DNA of 9,555 nucleotides from positions 1 to 9,555 of the forward strand of contig JACRHX010000067.1 in NCBI GenBank assembly GCA_016211955.1, read 5' to 3'. Below, piece by piece: positions 1 through 5,401 of the stretch. Below the pieces are notes generated by a model that made no database searches, was not told where the DNA came from, and saw only the letters and a program-made list of their open reading frames with translations. Positions within the stretch are counted from its first letter, which is position 1, and every line of letters begins with the position of its first letter. Source of the stretch: Parcubacteria group bacterium. GTDB lineage: Bacteria; Patescibacteriota; Minisyncoccia; UBA6257; JACRHW01. The position numbers were made by a program, and so were the translations under genes.

Positions 1-5
1 AGGTA

Positions 6-33
6 TTGACATATGTTTAAAAATCACTAAACT
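6..33 (+). promoter_or_regulatory. Possible promoter upstream of tuf
   Basis: A perfect -35 hexamer TTGACA (6-11) is followed after 16 bases by TAAACT (28-33), which matches 4 of 6 positions of TATAAT. It would start transcription near position 40 and leave a leader of roughly 85 bases before the chosen tuf start. The weak -10 makes this tentative. In many bacteria tuf is cotranscribed with fusA, which would lie upstream of this window, so this could be a secondary promoter or chance in AT-rich DNA. Confidence 0.35.
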
Positions 34-126
34 TAATCAGGTAGGTAGATAAACGTTTAACTAACATAATAAGAGTAGACAGTGATGCTGAAGCATTACT
101 TTTTATTCGTAGAAACAAAAATTCGC

Positions 127-1326
127 ATGGCGGAAAAAGCAAAATTCGAAAGGACAAAACCACACGTAAACGTTGGAACCATTGGTCATGTTGATCATGG
201 AAAAACCACGCTTACCGCAGCAATTACCCACGTACTTCACCTCAAGGGGTTGGTAGACAAGGAGGAGTCGGTAGATCAAATCGACAATGCGCCCGAGGAA
301 AAAGCTCGTGGTATTACTATTGCTCTTCATCATTCTGAATATCAGTCAGAAAAGCGCCACTATGCTCACATTGATGCTCCAGGTCATGCAGATTACATTA
401 AAAACATGATTACGGGTGCCGCCCAAATGGATGGCGCTATTCTTGTGGTTTCGGCTGTTGATGGTCCTATGCCTCAAACACGTGAGCATATTTTGCTTGC
501 CCGCCAGGTGGGTGTTCCTGCGCTTATTGTTTTCCTTAACAAAGTAGATATGGTTGATGACCCAGAACTTATTGATCTTGTGGAAGAGGAGGTTCGAGAA
601 TTGCTTACAAAACAAGATTTTCATGGGGATAAAGCTCCTGTTATCCGTGGATCAGCCCTCAAGGCTCTTAATGCAAAATCAGCCGATGACTCTGATATAC
701 AGCCTATCATGGATCTTGTTAATGCACTTGATACTTATATCCCTGATCCTGTTCGTGATACTGATAAGCCATTTTTGATGCCTATCGAAGATATTTTCAC
801 GATTGAAGGGCGTGGAACTGTGGTAACGGGACGCGCAGAGCGTGGCGTTATTAAGACAAATGATGAGGTTGAAATTATTGGTCTTCGCCCTAGTCAGAAA
901 ACGGTTATTACGGGTATCGAAATGTTCCAAAAAACTCTTGATGAGGGTCGTGCGGGAGATAATGTTGGACTTCTTATTCGTGGTATTAAAAAGGAGGATG
1001 TAGAACGTGGTCAGGTTATTGCAAAACCAGGTTCTGTAACTCCTCATACCGATTTTGACGCAGAGGTCTATATCTTGAATAAAGAGGAAGGGGGACGCCA
1101 TACACCATTCTTTAAGGGGTATAAGCCACAGTTTTACATTCGTACCACGGATGTAACAGGAGAGGTTGTCTTGGCAGAGGGGGTAGAGATGGTTATGCCA
1201 GGAGATAGTGTGAAGTTTTCTGTAAAACTTATTTCTCCCGTTGCCCTTGAGGAAAAACAACGTTTTGCTATTCGCGAAGGAGGAAAAACCGTAGGAGCTG
1301 GTGTGGTAACAAAGATTAACAAGTAG
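127..1326 (+). CDS. tuf: Translation elongation factor Tu (EF-Tu)
   Basis: EF-Tu is the cytoplasmic GTPase that delivers aminoacyl-tRNA to the ribosomal A site. With this start it has 399 residues, close to the family's usual 390-400. The GTPase motifs are present: P-loop GHVDHGKT (20-27), switch I threonine in RGIT (61-64), DAPGH (83-87) with catalytic His87, NKVD (138-141) and SALK (176-179). Domain 2 follows from about 215, and domain 3 ends with the conserved FAIREGGKTVGAGVV. The start at 127 gives the family N-terminus MAEKAKFERTKPHVNVGTIG. An in-frame GTG at 82 would add 15 unconserved residues. Neither start has a good ribosome binding site. Two oddities are seen: switch I reads GITIALHHSEY where most bacteria have GITINTxHVEY, and DCPGH has become DAPGH. 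The gene is followed by a hairpin and then rpsJ. Identification is certain; the exact start is likely. Confidence 0.97.
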   Translation: MAEKAKFERTKPHVNVGTIGHVDHGKTTLTAAITHVLHLKGLVDKEESVDQIDNAPEEKARGITIALHHSEYQSEKRHYAHIDAPGHADYIKNMITGAAQMDGAILVVSAVDGPMPQTREHILLARQVGVPALIVFLNKVDMVDDPELIDLVEEEVRELLTKQDFHGDKAPVIRGSALKALNAKSADDSDIQPIMDLVNALDTYIPDPVRDTDKPFLMPIEDIFTIEGRGTVVTGRAERGVIKTNDEVEIIGLRPSQKTVITGIEMFQKTLDEGRAGDNVGLLIRGIKKEDVERGQVIAKPGSVTPHTDFDAEVYILNKEEGGRHTPFFKGYKPQFYIRTTDVTGEVVLAEGVEMVMPGDSVKFSVKLISPVALEEKQRFAIREGGKTVGAGVVTKINK

Positions 1327-1340
1327 TTCTGTATTAATAG

Positions 1341-1373
1341 GTGCGGCTTGGCTCAATATGGGTTAAGCCGCAC
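1341..1373 (+). terminator. Strong hairpin after tuf, terminator-like
   Basis: GTGCGGCTT (1341-1349) and AAGCCGCAC (1365-1373) are perfect 9-base complements. The inner bases 1350-1354 and 1360-1364 can extend the stem by five further pairs, three of them G-U, leaving the five-base loop AATAT. The 3' side is followed by TCGTTTAATAT, a poor U-tract. It could be a weak terminator, a processing site, or a 3'-end stabiliser that sets tuf apart from rpsJ. Confidence 0.5.
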
Positions 1374-1399
1374 TCGTTTAATATAGAAGTAAAACTCTA

Positions 1400-1408
1400 T
1401 GTTACAAT
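1400..1408 (+). promoter_or_regulatory. Extended -10 promoter candidate for rpsJ
   Basis: TGTTACAAT (1400-1408) fits the extended -10 pattern TGnTATAAT, with TACAAT matching 5 of 6 positions. No good -35 element lies at the right distance. Transcription would begin around 1414-1416, at the foot of the hairpin that spans 1413-1437. Its position just after the tuf hairpin supports a separate transcript for rpsJ, but the evidence is motif-level only. Confidence 0.35.
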
Positions 1409-1412
1409 AAAC

Positions 1413-1437
1413 CCTTTACGTAAAAATCACGCAAAGG
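1413..1437 (+). promoter_or_regulatory. Hairpin in the rpsJ leader
   Basis: CCTTTACGT (1413-1421) and ACGCAAAGG (1429-1437) form a nine-position stem with one A-C mismatch and a seven-base A-rich loop. It ends 20 bases before the rpsJ start. AAGGA within the 3' arm is too far from the ATG to act as a normal ribosome binding site. If the extended -10 is used, this hairpin would sit at the 5' end of the mRNA. Confidence 0.35.
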
Positions 1438-1457
1438 ATTTAATAAAAAATAATAAA

Positions 1458-1784
1458 ATGTCTAAGGAAAAAGAAGAAAAAGTTCAAATAAGGATTCGAC
1501 TTAAGGCGTATGATTATAAGATCATCGAAAATTCTGCACGCCAGATTGTAGATATTGCAGAGCGGTATAATGCAAAAGTAAGCGGTCCTATTCCACTTCC
1601 TACAGAAATCAAGAAGTATACCGTCAATCGTTCTACGTTTGTACACAAAGACAGCAGAGAACAATTCGAATTGCGTATTCATAAACGATTGGTAGACATT
1701 TTAAATCCCAACGAAAAAGTAATTGATGCTTTAATGAACTTGATTATGCCAGCGGGAGTAGACATAGAAATCAAAATGATGTAA
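1458..1784 (+). CDS. rpsJ: 30S ribosomal protein S10 (uS10)
   Basis: S10 lies in the head of the small subunit near the A and P sites. It also acts as NusE in transcription antitermination. The 108-residue product has the family signature AKVSGPIPLPTEIKKYTV (about 35-52) followed by STFVHKDSREQFELRIHKRLVDI. The usual length is 100-105, and the slight excess is a charged N-terminus, MSKEKEEK. The reading frame is open upstream to 1341, but ATG 1458 is the start that fits the family, because the upstream residues overlap the hairpins and are not conserved. The start is preceded only by A/T bases, with no Shine-Dalgarno. A 131-base spacer separates it from tuf and 234 bases separate it from rplC. 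This suggests it is transcribed apart from the main S10 block, perhaps as the end of the str operon. Confidence 0.96.
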   Translation: MSKEKEEKVQIRIRLKAYDYKIIENSARQIVDIAERYNAKVSGPIPLPTEIKKYTVNRSTFVHKDSREQFELRIHKRLVDILNPNEKVIDALMNLIMPAGVDIEIKMM

Positions 1785-1785
1785 A

Positions 1786-1908
1786 TAAAAACAAATATCT
1801 TTGGCGAATCGCTTTGTTGCGGGTTGCGGTACTCATTCGTTATATAGTATATAACTCATTCCGTTCCTCACCCGCGCCTCACGCTCCGCTCAAATATATA
1901 TGTTTTTA
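1786..1908. repeat. 123-bp imperfect palindrome, MITE-like or REP-like
   Basis: The whole segment is symmetric about G1847. The ends are TAAAAACA (1786-1793) and TGTTTTTA (1901-1908). The centre is the perfect palindrome GTTATATA-G-TATATAAC (1839-1855), and GCGGGT (1819-1824) faces ACCCGC (1870-1875) at exactly the same dyad. By hand count about 35 of 61 positions pair without gaps, and more pair with a one-base shift. TA dinucleotides at both ends would fit a TA target duplication, as made by IS630/Tc1-type elements. The interior is GC-richer than the surroundings. The element begins one base after the rpsJ stop. It has no coding capacity. I see no second copy in the window. Confidence 0.6.
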
Positions 1909-2018
1909 GGTAAACATCGAAAATGAAGTTTTTAACAATAATAGTTACGTAACATTATAGGAGTGAGCCACGGGTTTTAGATACCGGCTTCATTTCCGGT
2001 ATTTTTTATTCGAAACAT
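1909..2018 (+). promoter_or_regulatory. Leader region of rplC with alternative RNA pairings
   Basis: This 110-base stretch contains the perfect palindrome GTTACGTAAC (1944-1953). It also contains AAATGAAG (1921-1928), which is exactly complementary to CTTCATTT (1988-1995), the loop of the terminator-like hairpin before rplC. The two pairings can form a pseudoknot or compete with each other. A nine-codon reading frame (ATG 1923 to TAA 1952) covers the upstream arm. A weak -35-like TTAACA lies at 1932-1937 without a convincing -10. The layout resembles a cis-acting ribosomal-protein leader, but no known leader family is recognised. Confidence 0.4.
1981..2007 (+). terminator. Intrinsic terminator-like hairpin directly before rplC (possible attenuator)
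   Basis: ATACCGG (1981-1987) and CCGGTAT (1996-2002) form a perfect seven-pair stem with an eight-base loop, followed by TTTTT (2003-2007) and then ATT. This is the form of a rho-independent terminator. It ends only 11 bases before the rplC start, in the same direction as the genes. If it worked all the time it would cut off the S10 block, so conditional termination is the simplest reading. Confidence 0.6.
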
Positions 2019-2624
2019 ATGGCATTTACACTTGGAAAAAAATTAGGAATGTCGCAAGTATACGATGGAGACATAAGAATTTCTGTCACCGTTCTTGAAG
2101 CAGGTCCTGTTACTGTTGCGGCGCTTCGTACCACAGAAAAAGATGGGTATTCTGCGGTATGTGTTGGTTTTGGAACAAAAAAACACAAAACAAAACCACA
2201 AACAGGCGAATATAAAGATTTGCCTAATTTTTTGTTCCTTAAGGAATTTAGAGTATCTCCAGAGGAGCTTACAAATTATACGGTAGGTCAGGTGTTGGGC
2301 GTTGAGATGTTTGAGGAGGGGACAAAGGCATGTATTTCGGGACTTACAAAGGGAAGAGGATTTCAGGGGGTTGTGAAACGTTATGGTTTCAAAGGGGGAC
2401 CAAAAACTCATGGTCAAAAGAATCGTCATCGTGCTCCAGGATCTATTGGTGCAACGACCCCGCAGCAAGTTATTAAAGGGAGAAGAATGGCAGGAAGAAT
2501 GGGGGGGCAACGAAAAACCATAAAAAATCTTACTATTATCCGTGTAGATAAGGAAAATCAACTTATTGCACTCAAGGGTAATGTTCCTGGAAATAAAGGG
2601 GGTCTTATAGAAGTAATGTCATAG
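2019..2624 (+). CDS. rplC: 50S ribosomal protein L3 (uL3)
   Basis: L3 is an early-assembling large-subunit protein whose loop reaches toward the peptidyl-transferase centre. The product has 201 residues, close to the usual 205-210. It starts MAFTLGKKLGMSQVYDGD, the family N-terminus. The signature LTKGRGFQGVVKRYGFKGGP lies at about 109-128, followed by HRAPGSIGATTP and KGRRMAGRMGGQR, the central loop. The start is the only sensible ATG and has no Shine-Dalgarno. The gene sits right behind a terminator-like hairpin and opens the compact rplC-rplD-rplW-rplB run, with six bases before rplD. A run of seven G occurs at 2501-2507 in the loop-coding part. The C-terminus NKGGLIEVMS is normal. Confidence 0.97.
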   Translation: MAFTLGKKLGMSQVYDGDIRISVTVLEAGPVTVAALRTTEKDGYSAVCVGFGTKKHKTKPQTGEYKDLPNFLFLKEFRVSPEELTNYTVGQVLGVEMFEEGTKACISGLTKGRGFQGVVKRYGFKGGPKTHGQKNRHRAPGSIGATTPQQVIKGRRMAGRMGGQRKTIKNLTIIRVDKENQLIALKGNVPGNKGGLIEVMS

Positions 2625-2630
2625 AATATC

Positions 2631-3269
2631 ATGAAAGCTGATTTGTACAATTCAACAGGGGCAATAGTGGGGACTATCGATGCATCAGATAGGATTTTTG
2701 GTGTCAGATGGAATGGAGATCTTATGCGCCAAGTCCTTAATACTTATGGAGCAAATGAGAGACGTCCCCTTGCCCATACAAAAGGACGAGGAGAGGTAAG
2801 TGGAGGAGGTAAAAAACCTTGGAAACAAAAAGGTACAGGTCGTGCGCGTGTAGGTTCAAATCGATCTCCTATTTGGAGAAAGGGGGGGGTAACTCACGGT
2901 CCAATTAAAGATAAGGATTACCACAAAATCCTCCCCAAAAAAATGGCACGAAAGGCTACTGTTATGGCACTGTCGCAAAAACTACGCGACAAGGAACTTA
3001 AATTTATAGGTGGTATAGAATATATTGAACCAAAGACAAAAGTTACCGCAACACTCTTGAAACCTTTCGCAGATTTAAAAAAGAAGAATCAACTTTTAAT
3101 TATTGTCTCTGAAAGAAAAGAGGCTCTCAATCATTCCTTAAGTAATATCAAGGCTGCGGATTGGGTTCTTGCAAACGATTTGAATGCAAAAAAACTTATT
3201 GGACACAAAAACATTATTATTTTAGAAGAGGCGCTTCCTCTTATGGAAAAACAATATAATACCCTATAG
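2631..3269 (+). CDS. rplD: 50S ribosomal protein L4 (uL4)
   Basis: L4 lines the nascent-peptide exit tunnel with a long loop. In E. coli it also represses its own S10 operon by attenuation and by blocking translation. The product has 212 residues, near the usual 200-210. The extended loop is seen at about 44-91: RRPLAHTKGRGEVSGGGKKPW, then KQKGTGRARVGSNRSP and WRKGGVTHGP. The C-terminal globular part (about 100-212) includes AADWVLANDLNAKKLIGHKNIIILEEAL. It lies six bases after rplC and twelve before rplW, so it is certainly cotranscribed. A G8 run at 2882-2889 encodes the KGGV turn. Whether this L4 acts on the hairpin upstream of rplC is inference only. Confidence 0.97.
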   Translation: MKADLYNSTGAIVGTIDASDRIFGVRWNGDLMRQVLNTYGANERRPLAHTKGRGEVSGGGKKPWKQKGTGRARVGSNRSPIWRKGGVTHGPIKDKDYHKILPKKMARKATVMALSQKLRDKELKFIGGIEYIEPKTKVTATLLKPFADLKKKNQLLIIVSERKEALNHSLSNIKAADWVLANDLNAKKLIGHKNIIILEEALPLMEKQYNTL

Positions 3270-3281
3270 AAAATAAAAACT

Positions 3282-3689
3282 ATGGCTTTTTCGTCATTTA
3301 AAACCGCTGGTATTACCAAAACAAACTCAAAGAAAAAAGAGGCGCAGGTTTTTGTTGATCCACAAGACAATGAAGGAGCACACAACGTAGTTGTATATGA
3401 TAAGGTGGGATTGCTTTGGAATCTTGTAAAACATCCATGGTTTACAGAAAAAGCACTTAACGGAACTGCGCAAAATAAATATGTCTTTAAAGTTTCTCCT
3501 GAGGCAAACAAACCAGAGGTCAAGAAGCTTATTGAGCGTGGTTATAATGTAAAAGTTTCGTCGGTACATATAGTGAACATCCCTGGAAAACCTCGTAGGC
3601 GTGGTGCGCATAAAGGCGAAAAACCAGGATATAAAAAGGCGATTGTTACCCTAAAGAAAGGAAGCACGTTAGAAGTTGCTACCCAATAA
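3282..3689 (+). CDS. rplW: 50S ribosomal protein L23 (uL23) with N-terminal extension
   Basis: L23 sits at the rim of the exit tunnel and is the docking site for trigger factor and SRP. The 135-residue product is longer than the usual 95-100. The family core begins near residue 46: LVKHPWFTEKALNG, NKYVFKVSPEANKPEVKKLIE, then VSSVHIVNIPGKPRRRGAHKGEKPGYKKAIVTLKKG. The first 45 residues are an extra, partly lysine-rich segment (TKTNSKKKEAQVFVD). The extension is probably real. The reading frame is open, ATG 3282 is twelve bases after rplD in a spacing typical of this cluster, and no internal ATG lies just ahead of the core. It runs to within one base of the rplB start. Confidence 0.95.
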   Translation: MAFSSFKTAGITKTNSKKKEAQVFVDPQDNEGAHNVVVYDKVGLLWNLVKHPWFTEKALNGTAQNKYVFKVSPEANKPEVKKLIERGYNVKVSSVHIVNIPGKPRRRGAHKGEKPGYKKAIVTLKKGSTLEVATQ

Positions 3690-3690
3690 T

Positions 3691-4521
3691 ATGAAAAAGT
3701 ACGCCCCAAAAACACCCTCATTACGTCATATAACAGTAACTGATTATTCAGGACTAAGTGGTGTTGCTCCATTTCCCGGACTTATGAGAAAGATAGCCAA
3801 GAAGGGGGGAAGAAATCATCATGGAAGAATTACAATGCGTCATCAGGGGGGAGAAAATAAGAAACGGTATCGAATGGTGGATTTTCGACAGAATAAGATA
3901 AATATTCCTGCAATAGTAAAAACATTAGAGTATGATCCCTATCGTACGGCGTTTATTGCTCTTGTGTGCTATAAGGATGGTGAATATCGTTATATTCTTG
4001 CCCCCCACGGATTAAAAGTGGGGGGTGAAGTTATTACATCAGAGTCAGCGCCTTTCAAACCAGGAAATAGGGTTCCTTTGGGTACGATTCCTCCTGGCCA
4101 ACAAGTACACAATATTGAGTTAGAACCAGGAAGGGGTGGAGCACTTATTCGATCCGCCGGTTCTTATGCGGAAGTGTTGGGTCATGATGGAACATATACT
4201 CACCTTAAGATGCCTTCAAGCGAAGTACGTATGATACGTTCTCTTTCTTATGCAAGTATTGGTCAACTTTCAAATCCAGAACACAATTTGACCAATACAG
4301 GAAAGGCGGGGAAATCTCGCCATAAAGGAATTAGACCAACGGTACGTGGATCAGTTATGAACCCAAGGGACCATCCTTATGGCGGCGGTGAGGGTAAACA
4401 ATCCCGTGGTACACGAAGAAGTAAGGATAAGTGGGGTAACATTACGGGAGGAAGAAAAACGCGAAGAAAGAAAAAGTGGAGCGGAAAACTTATTCTTCAG
4501 AGGAGAAAGAAAAAGAAATAA
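3691..4521 (+). CDS. rplB: 50S ribosomal protein L2 (uL2)
   Basis: L2 is needed for subunit joining and peptidyl-transferase activity. The 276-residue product matches the usual 273-278. Landmarks are MKKYAPKTPSLRHITV at the start, GGRNHHGRITMRHQGGENKKRYRMVDF, then GNRVPLGTIPPGQQVHNIE and RPTVRGSVMNPRDHPYGGGEG. The His of DHP, important for activity in E. coli, is kept. The next His of the usual DHPHGGG is Tyr here; an aromatic residue at this site also occurs in archaeal and eukaryotic L2. ATG 3691, one base after the rplW stop, is the right start; a TTG at 3676 would add five residues and overlap rplW. A perfect C6/G6-containing inverted repeat lies within the gene at 4001-4025. The basic tail ends RRKKKK. 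Confidence 0.97.
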   Translation: MKKYAPKTPSLRHITVTDYSGLSGVAPFPGLMRKIAKKGGRNHHGRITMRHQGGENKKRYRMVDFRQNKINIPAIVKTLEYDPYRTAFIALVCYKDGEYRYILAPHGLKVGGEVITSESAPFKPGNRVPLGTIPPGQQVHNIELEPGRGGALIRSAGSYAEVLGHDGTYTHLKMPSSEVRMIRSLSYASIGQLSNPEHNLTNTGKAGKSRHKGIRPTVRGSVMNPRDHPYGGGEGKQSRGTRRSKDKWGNITGGRKTRRKKKWSGKLILQRRKKKK

Positions 4522-4522
4522 G

Positions 4523-4551
4523 TTGAAAAATTTTAAGTATAGGTATATAAT
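4523..4551 (+). promoter_or_regulatory. Near-consensus sigma70-type promoter before rpsS
   Basis: TTGAAA (4523-4528, 5 of 6 matches) and a perfect TATAAT (4546-4551) are separated by exactly 17 bases. Transcription would start near 4557-4559, about 30 bases before the rpsS start. It lies in a 67-base gap, one of the few long gaps in an otherwise packed cluster, which supports a real internal promoter for the rpsS-to-spc segment. It is the best promoter match I see in the window. Confidence 0.65.
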
Positions 4552-4565
4552 CACCCATTCCTAAT

Positions 4566-4578
4566 TAAGTGATACTTA
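4566..4578 (+). promoter_or_regulatory. Small inverted repeat in the rpsS leader
   Basis: TAAGT (4566-4570) and ACTTA (4574-4578) are complementary around the three-base loop GAT, ten bases before the rpsS ATG. The sequence TAAGTAT at 4534-4540, inside the promoter spacer, is also complementary to ATACTTA (4572-4578). It may be an operator or a weak mRNA hairpin, and it is short enough to be chance in AT-rich DNA. Confidence 0.2.
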
Positions 4579-4588
4579 GAAGCTATTT

Positions 4589-4882
4589 ATGAGCAGATCA
4601 ATTAAAAAAGGTCCTTATGTTGATGAGAAACTCGCCCTGAAGGTGGTTAAGTTAAAGGCGGGTGCAAAAATTGTTATCAATACGTGGGCAAGAGCTTCTT
4701 CGATTAGTCCAGAAATGGTGGGGGCAACAGTGAATGTTTATAATGGTAAGATATTTATTCCCGTGTTTATCATGGAGGAAATGGTAGGGCATAAATTAGG
4801 AGAGTTCTCACCCACTAAAAAATTTGTACGTCACGGCGGAAAGATGCAAAAAGAGCTTGAACAAAAAGCTAAAATAGACTAA
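4589..4882 (+). CDS. rpsS: 30S ribosomal protein S19 (uS19)
   Basis: S19 is in the head of the small subunit, with S13, and contacts the A-site region and bridge B1. The 97-residue product slightly exceeds the usual 92. It begins MSRSIKKGPYVDEKL, then shows INTWARASSISPEMVGATVNVYNGKIFIPVFI and the signature EEMVGHKLGEFSPTKKFVRHGGK. The C-terminal tail KMQKELEQKAKID is a few residues longer than normal. It is the first gene after the promoter at 4523-4551. AGAAG at 4578-4582 is the nearest thing to a Shine-Dalgarno and is weak. The stop is four bases before rplV. Confidence 0.97.
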   Translation: MSRSIKKGPYVDEKLALKVVKLKAGAKIVINTWARASSISPEMVGATVNVYNGKIFIPVFIMEEMVGHKLGEFSPTKKFVRHGGKMQKELEQKAKID

Positions 4883-4886
4883 AACC

Positions 4887-5396
4887 ATGCCACAGGCAAT
4901 CTCAAGAGCAACATTACGATATCTTCACATCGCGCCAAGAAAGACGCGATTGGTTGCTAGTCTTTTGAAGGGTAAGTCAGTAAGTGTGGCAGAGGCTGAA
5001 CTAAGATATAGTACCAAAAAAGCAGCAAAGCCAATTTTAAAACTTCTTCGTTCCGTTATCGCAAATGCAAAAGCAGCTTCTTTTGAGCCAGAGAAGCTTT
5101 ATATTGTTGATTTACGCGTTGATCAGGGTCCTATGTCTAAGCGTTTTATGCCGCGCGCGAGTGGAAGGGCGGTTACTATCCAAAAGAAGACGTCACATAT
5201 CTATATTACTGTTGCAGAGAAAAAAACAGGTACGCAGAAATTTAGGGAATTCTATAAACCACAAAGTAAAAAAGAGGCGAAGCGGCTTGTAAGGGATTTC
5301 GAGAAAGAGAAAAACAAGAAGGGGGAGCTAAAGAAGGAGGTCGCTACGGAAACTCAAGGAGTTATTAAAAAAATGTTTAGAAGAAAATCTGTTTAA
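4887..5396 (+). CDS. rplV: 50S ribosomal protein L22 (uL22) with long C-terminal tail
   Basis: L22 binds 23S rRNA and its beta-hairpin lines the exit tunnel opposite L4. The family core fills residues 1-113: RYLHIAPRKTRLVASLLKGKSV, then ILKLLRSVIANAKA, the hairpin segment RFMPRASGRAVTIQKKTSHIYITVAEKK. The usual length is about 110, but this protein has 169. The additional 56 residues are lysine- and glutamate-rich (SKKEAKRLVRDFEKEKNKKG) and probably form a charged helix, ending IKKMFRRKSV. Nothing suggests a frameshift: the tail is in one frame and ends five bases before rpsC. The tail would lie on the solvent side near the tunnel exit if it follows known L22 geometry, which is inference. Confidence 0.96.
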   Translation: MPQAISRATLRYLHIAPRKTRLVASLLKGKSVSVAEAELRYSTKKAAKPILKLLRSVIANAKAASFEPEKLYIVDLRVDQGPMSKRFMPRASGRAVTIQKKTSHIYITVAEKKTGTQKFREFYKPQSKKEAKRLVRDFEKEKNKKGELKKEVATETQGVIKKMFRRKSV

Positions 5397-5401
5397 GTCT
5401 T

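Noticed and set aside
2..52. Short open frame at the left edge that could be the end of an upstream gene such as fusA
   Set aside because: Its 16 residues do not match a known EF-G C-terminus, and a promoter-like TTGACA lies within it, so the stretch is better read as spacer.
82..126. N-terminal extension of EF-Tu from the in-frame GTG at 82
   Set aside because: The 15 additional residues (MMLKHYFLFVETKIR) do not resemble any EF-Tu, whereas ATG 127 begins exactly at the conserved family N-terminus. There is no better binding site at 82.
679..1356. Long minus-strand open frame opposite tuf (225 codons)
   Set aside because: It is a shadow of the tuf codon pattern. Its product is low in family-like features and its frame runs through the tuf 3' hairpin.
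1341..1457. Open frame upstream of rpsJ that would lengthen S10 by 39 residues
   Set aside because: It covers two hairpins and the promoter candidate, and the residues are not S10-like. ATG 1458 gives a normal-length protein.
1963..1980. Five-codon leader peptide GTG-AGC-CAC-GGG-TTT-TAG preceded by AGGAG
   Set aside because: The AGGAG directly abuts the GTG, leaving no room for a functional ribosome binding site.
2043..2561. Minus-strand open frame opposite rplC (172 codons)
   Set aside because: The product has no recognisable domain and lies fully inside a highly conserved sense gene. Similar shadows occur opposite rplW, rpsC, rplE and rpsH.
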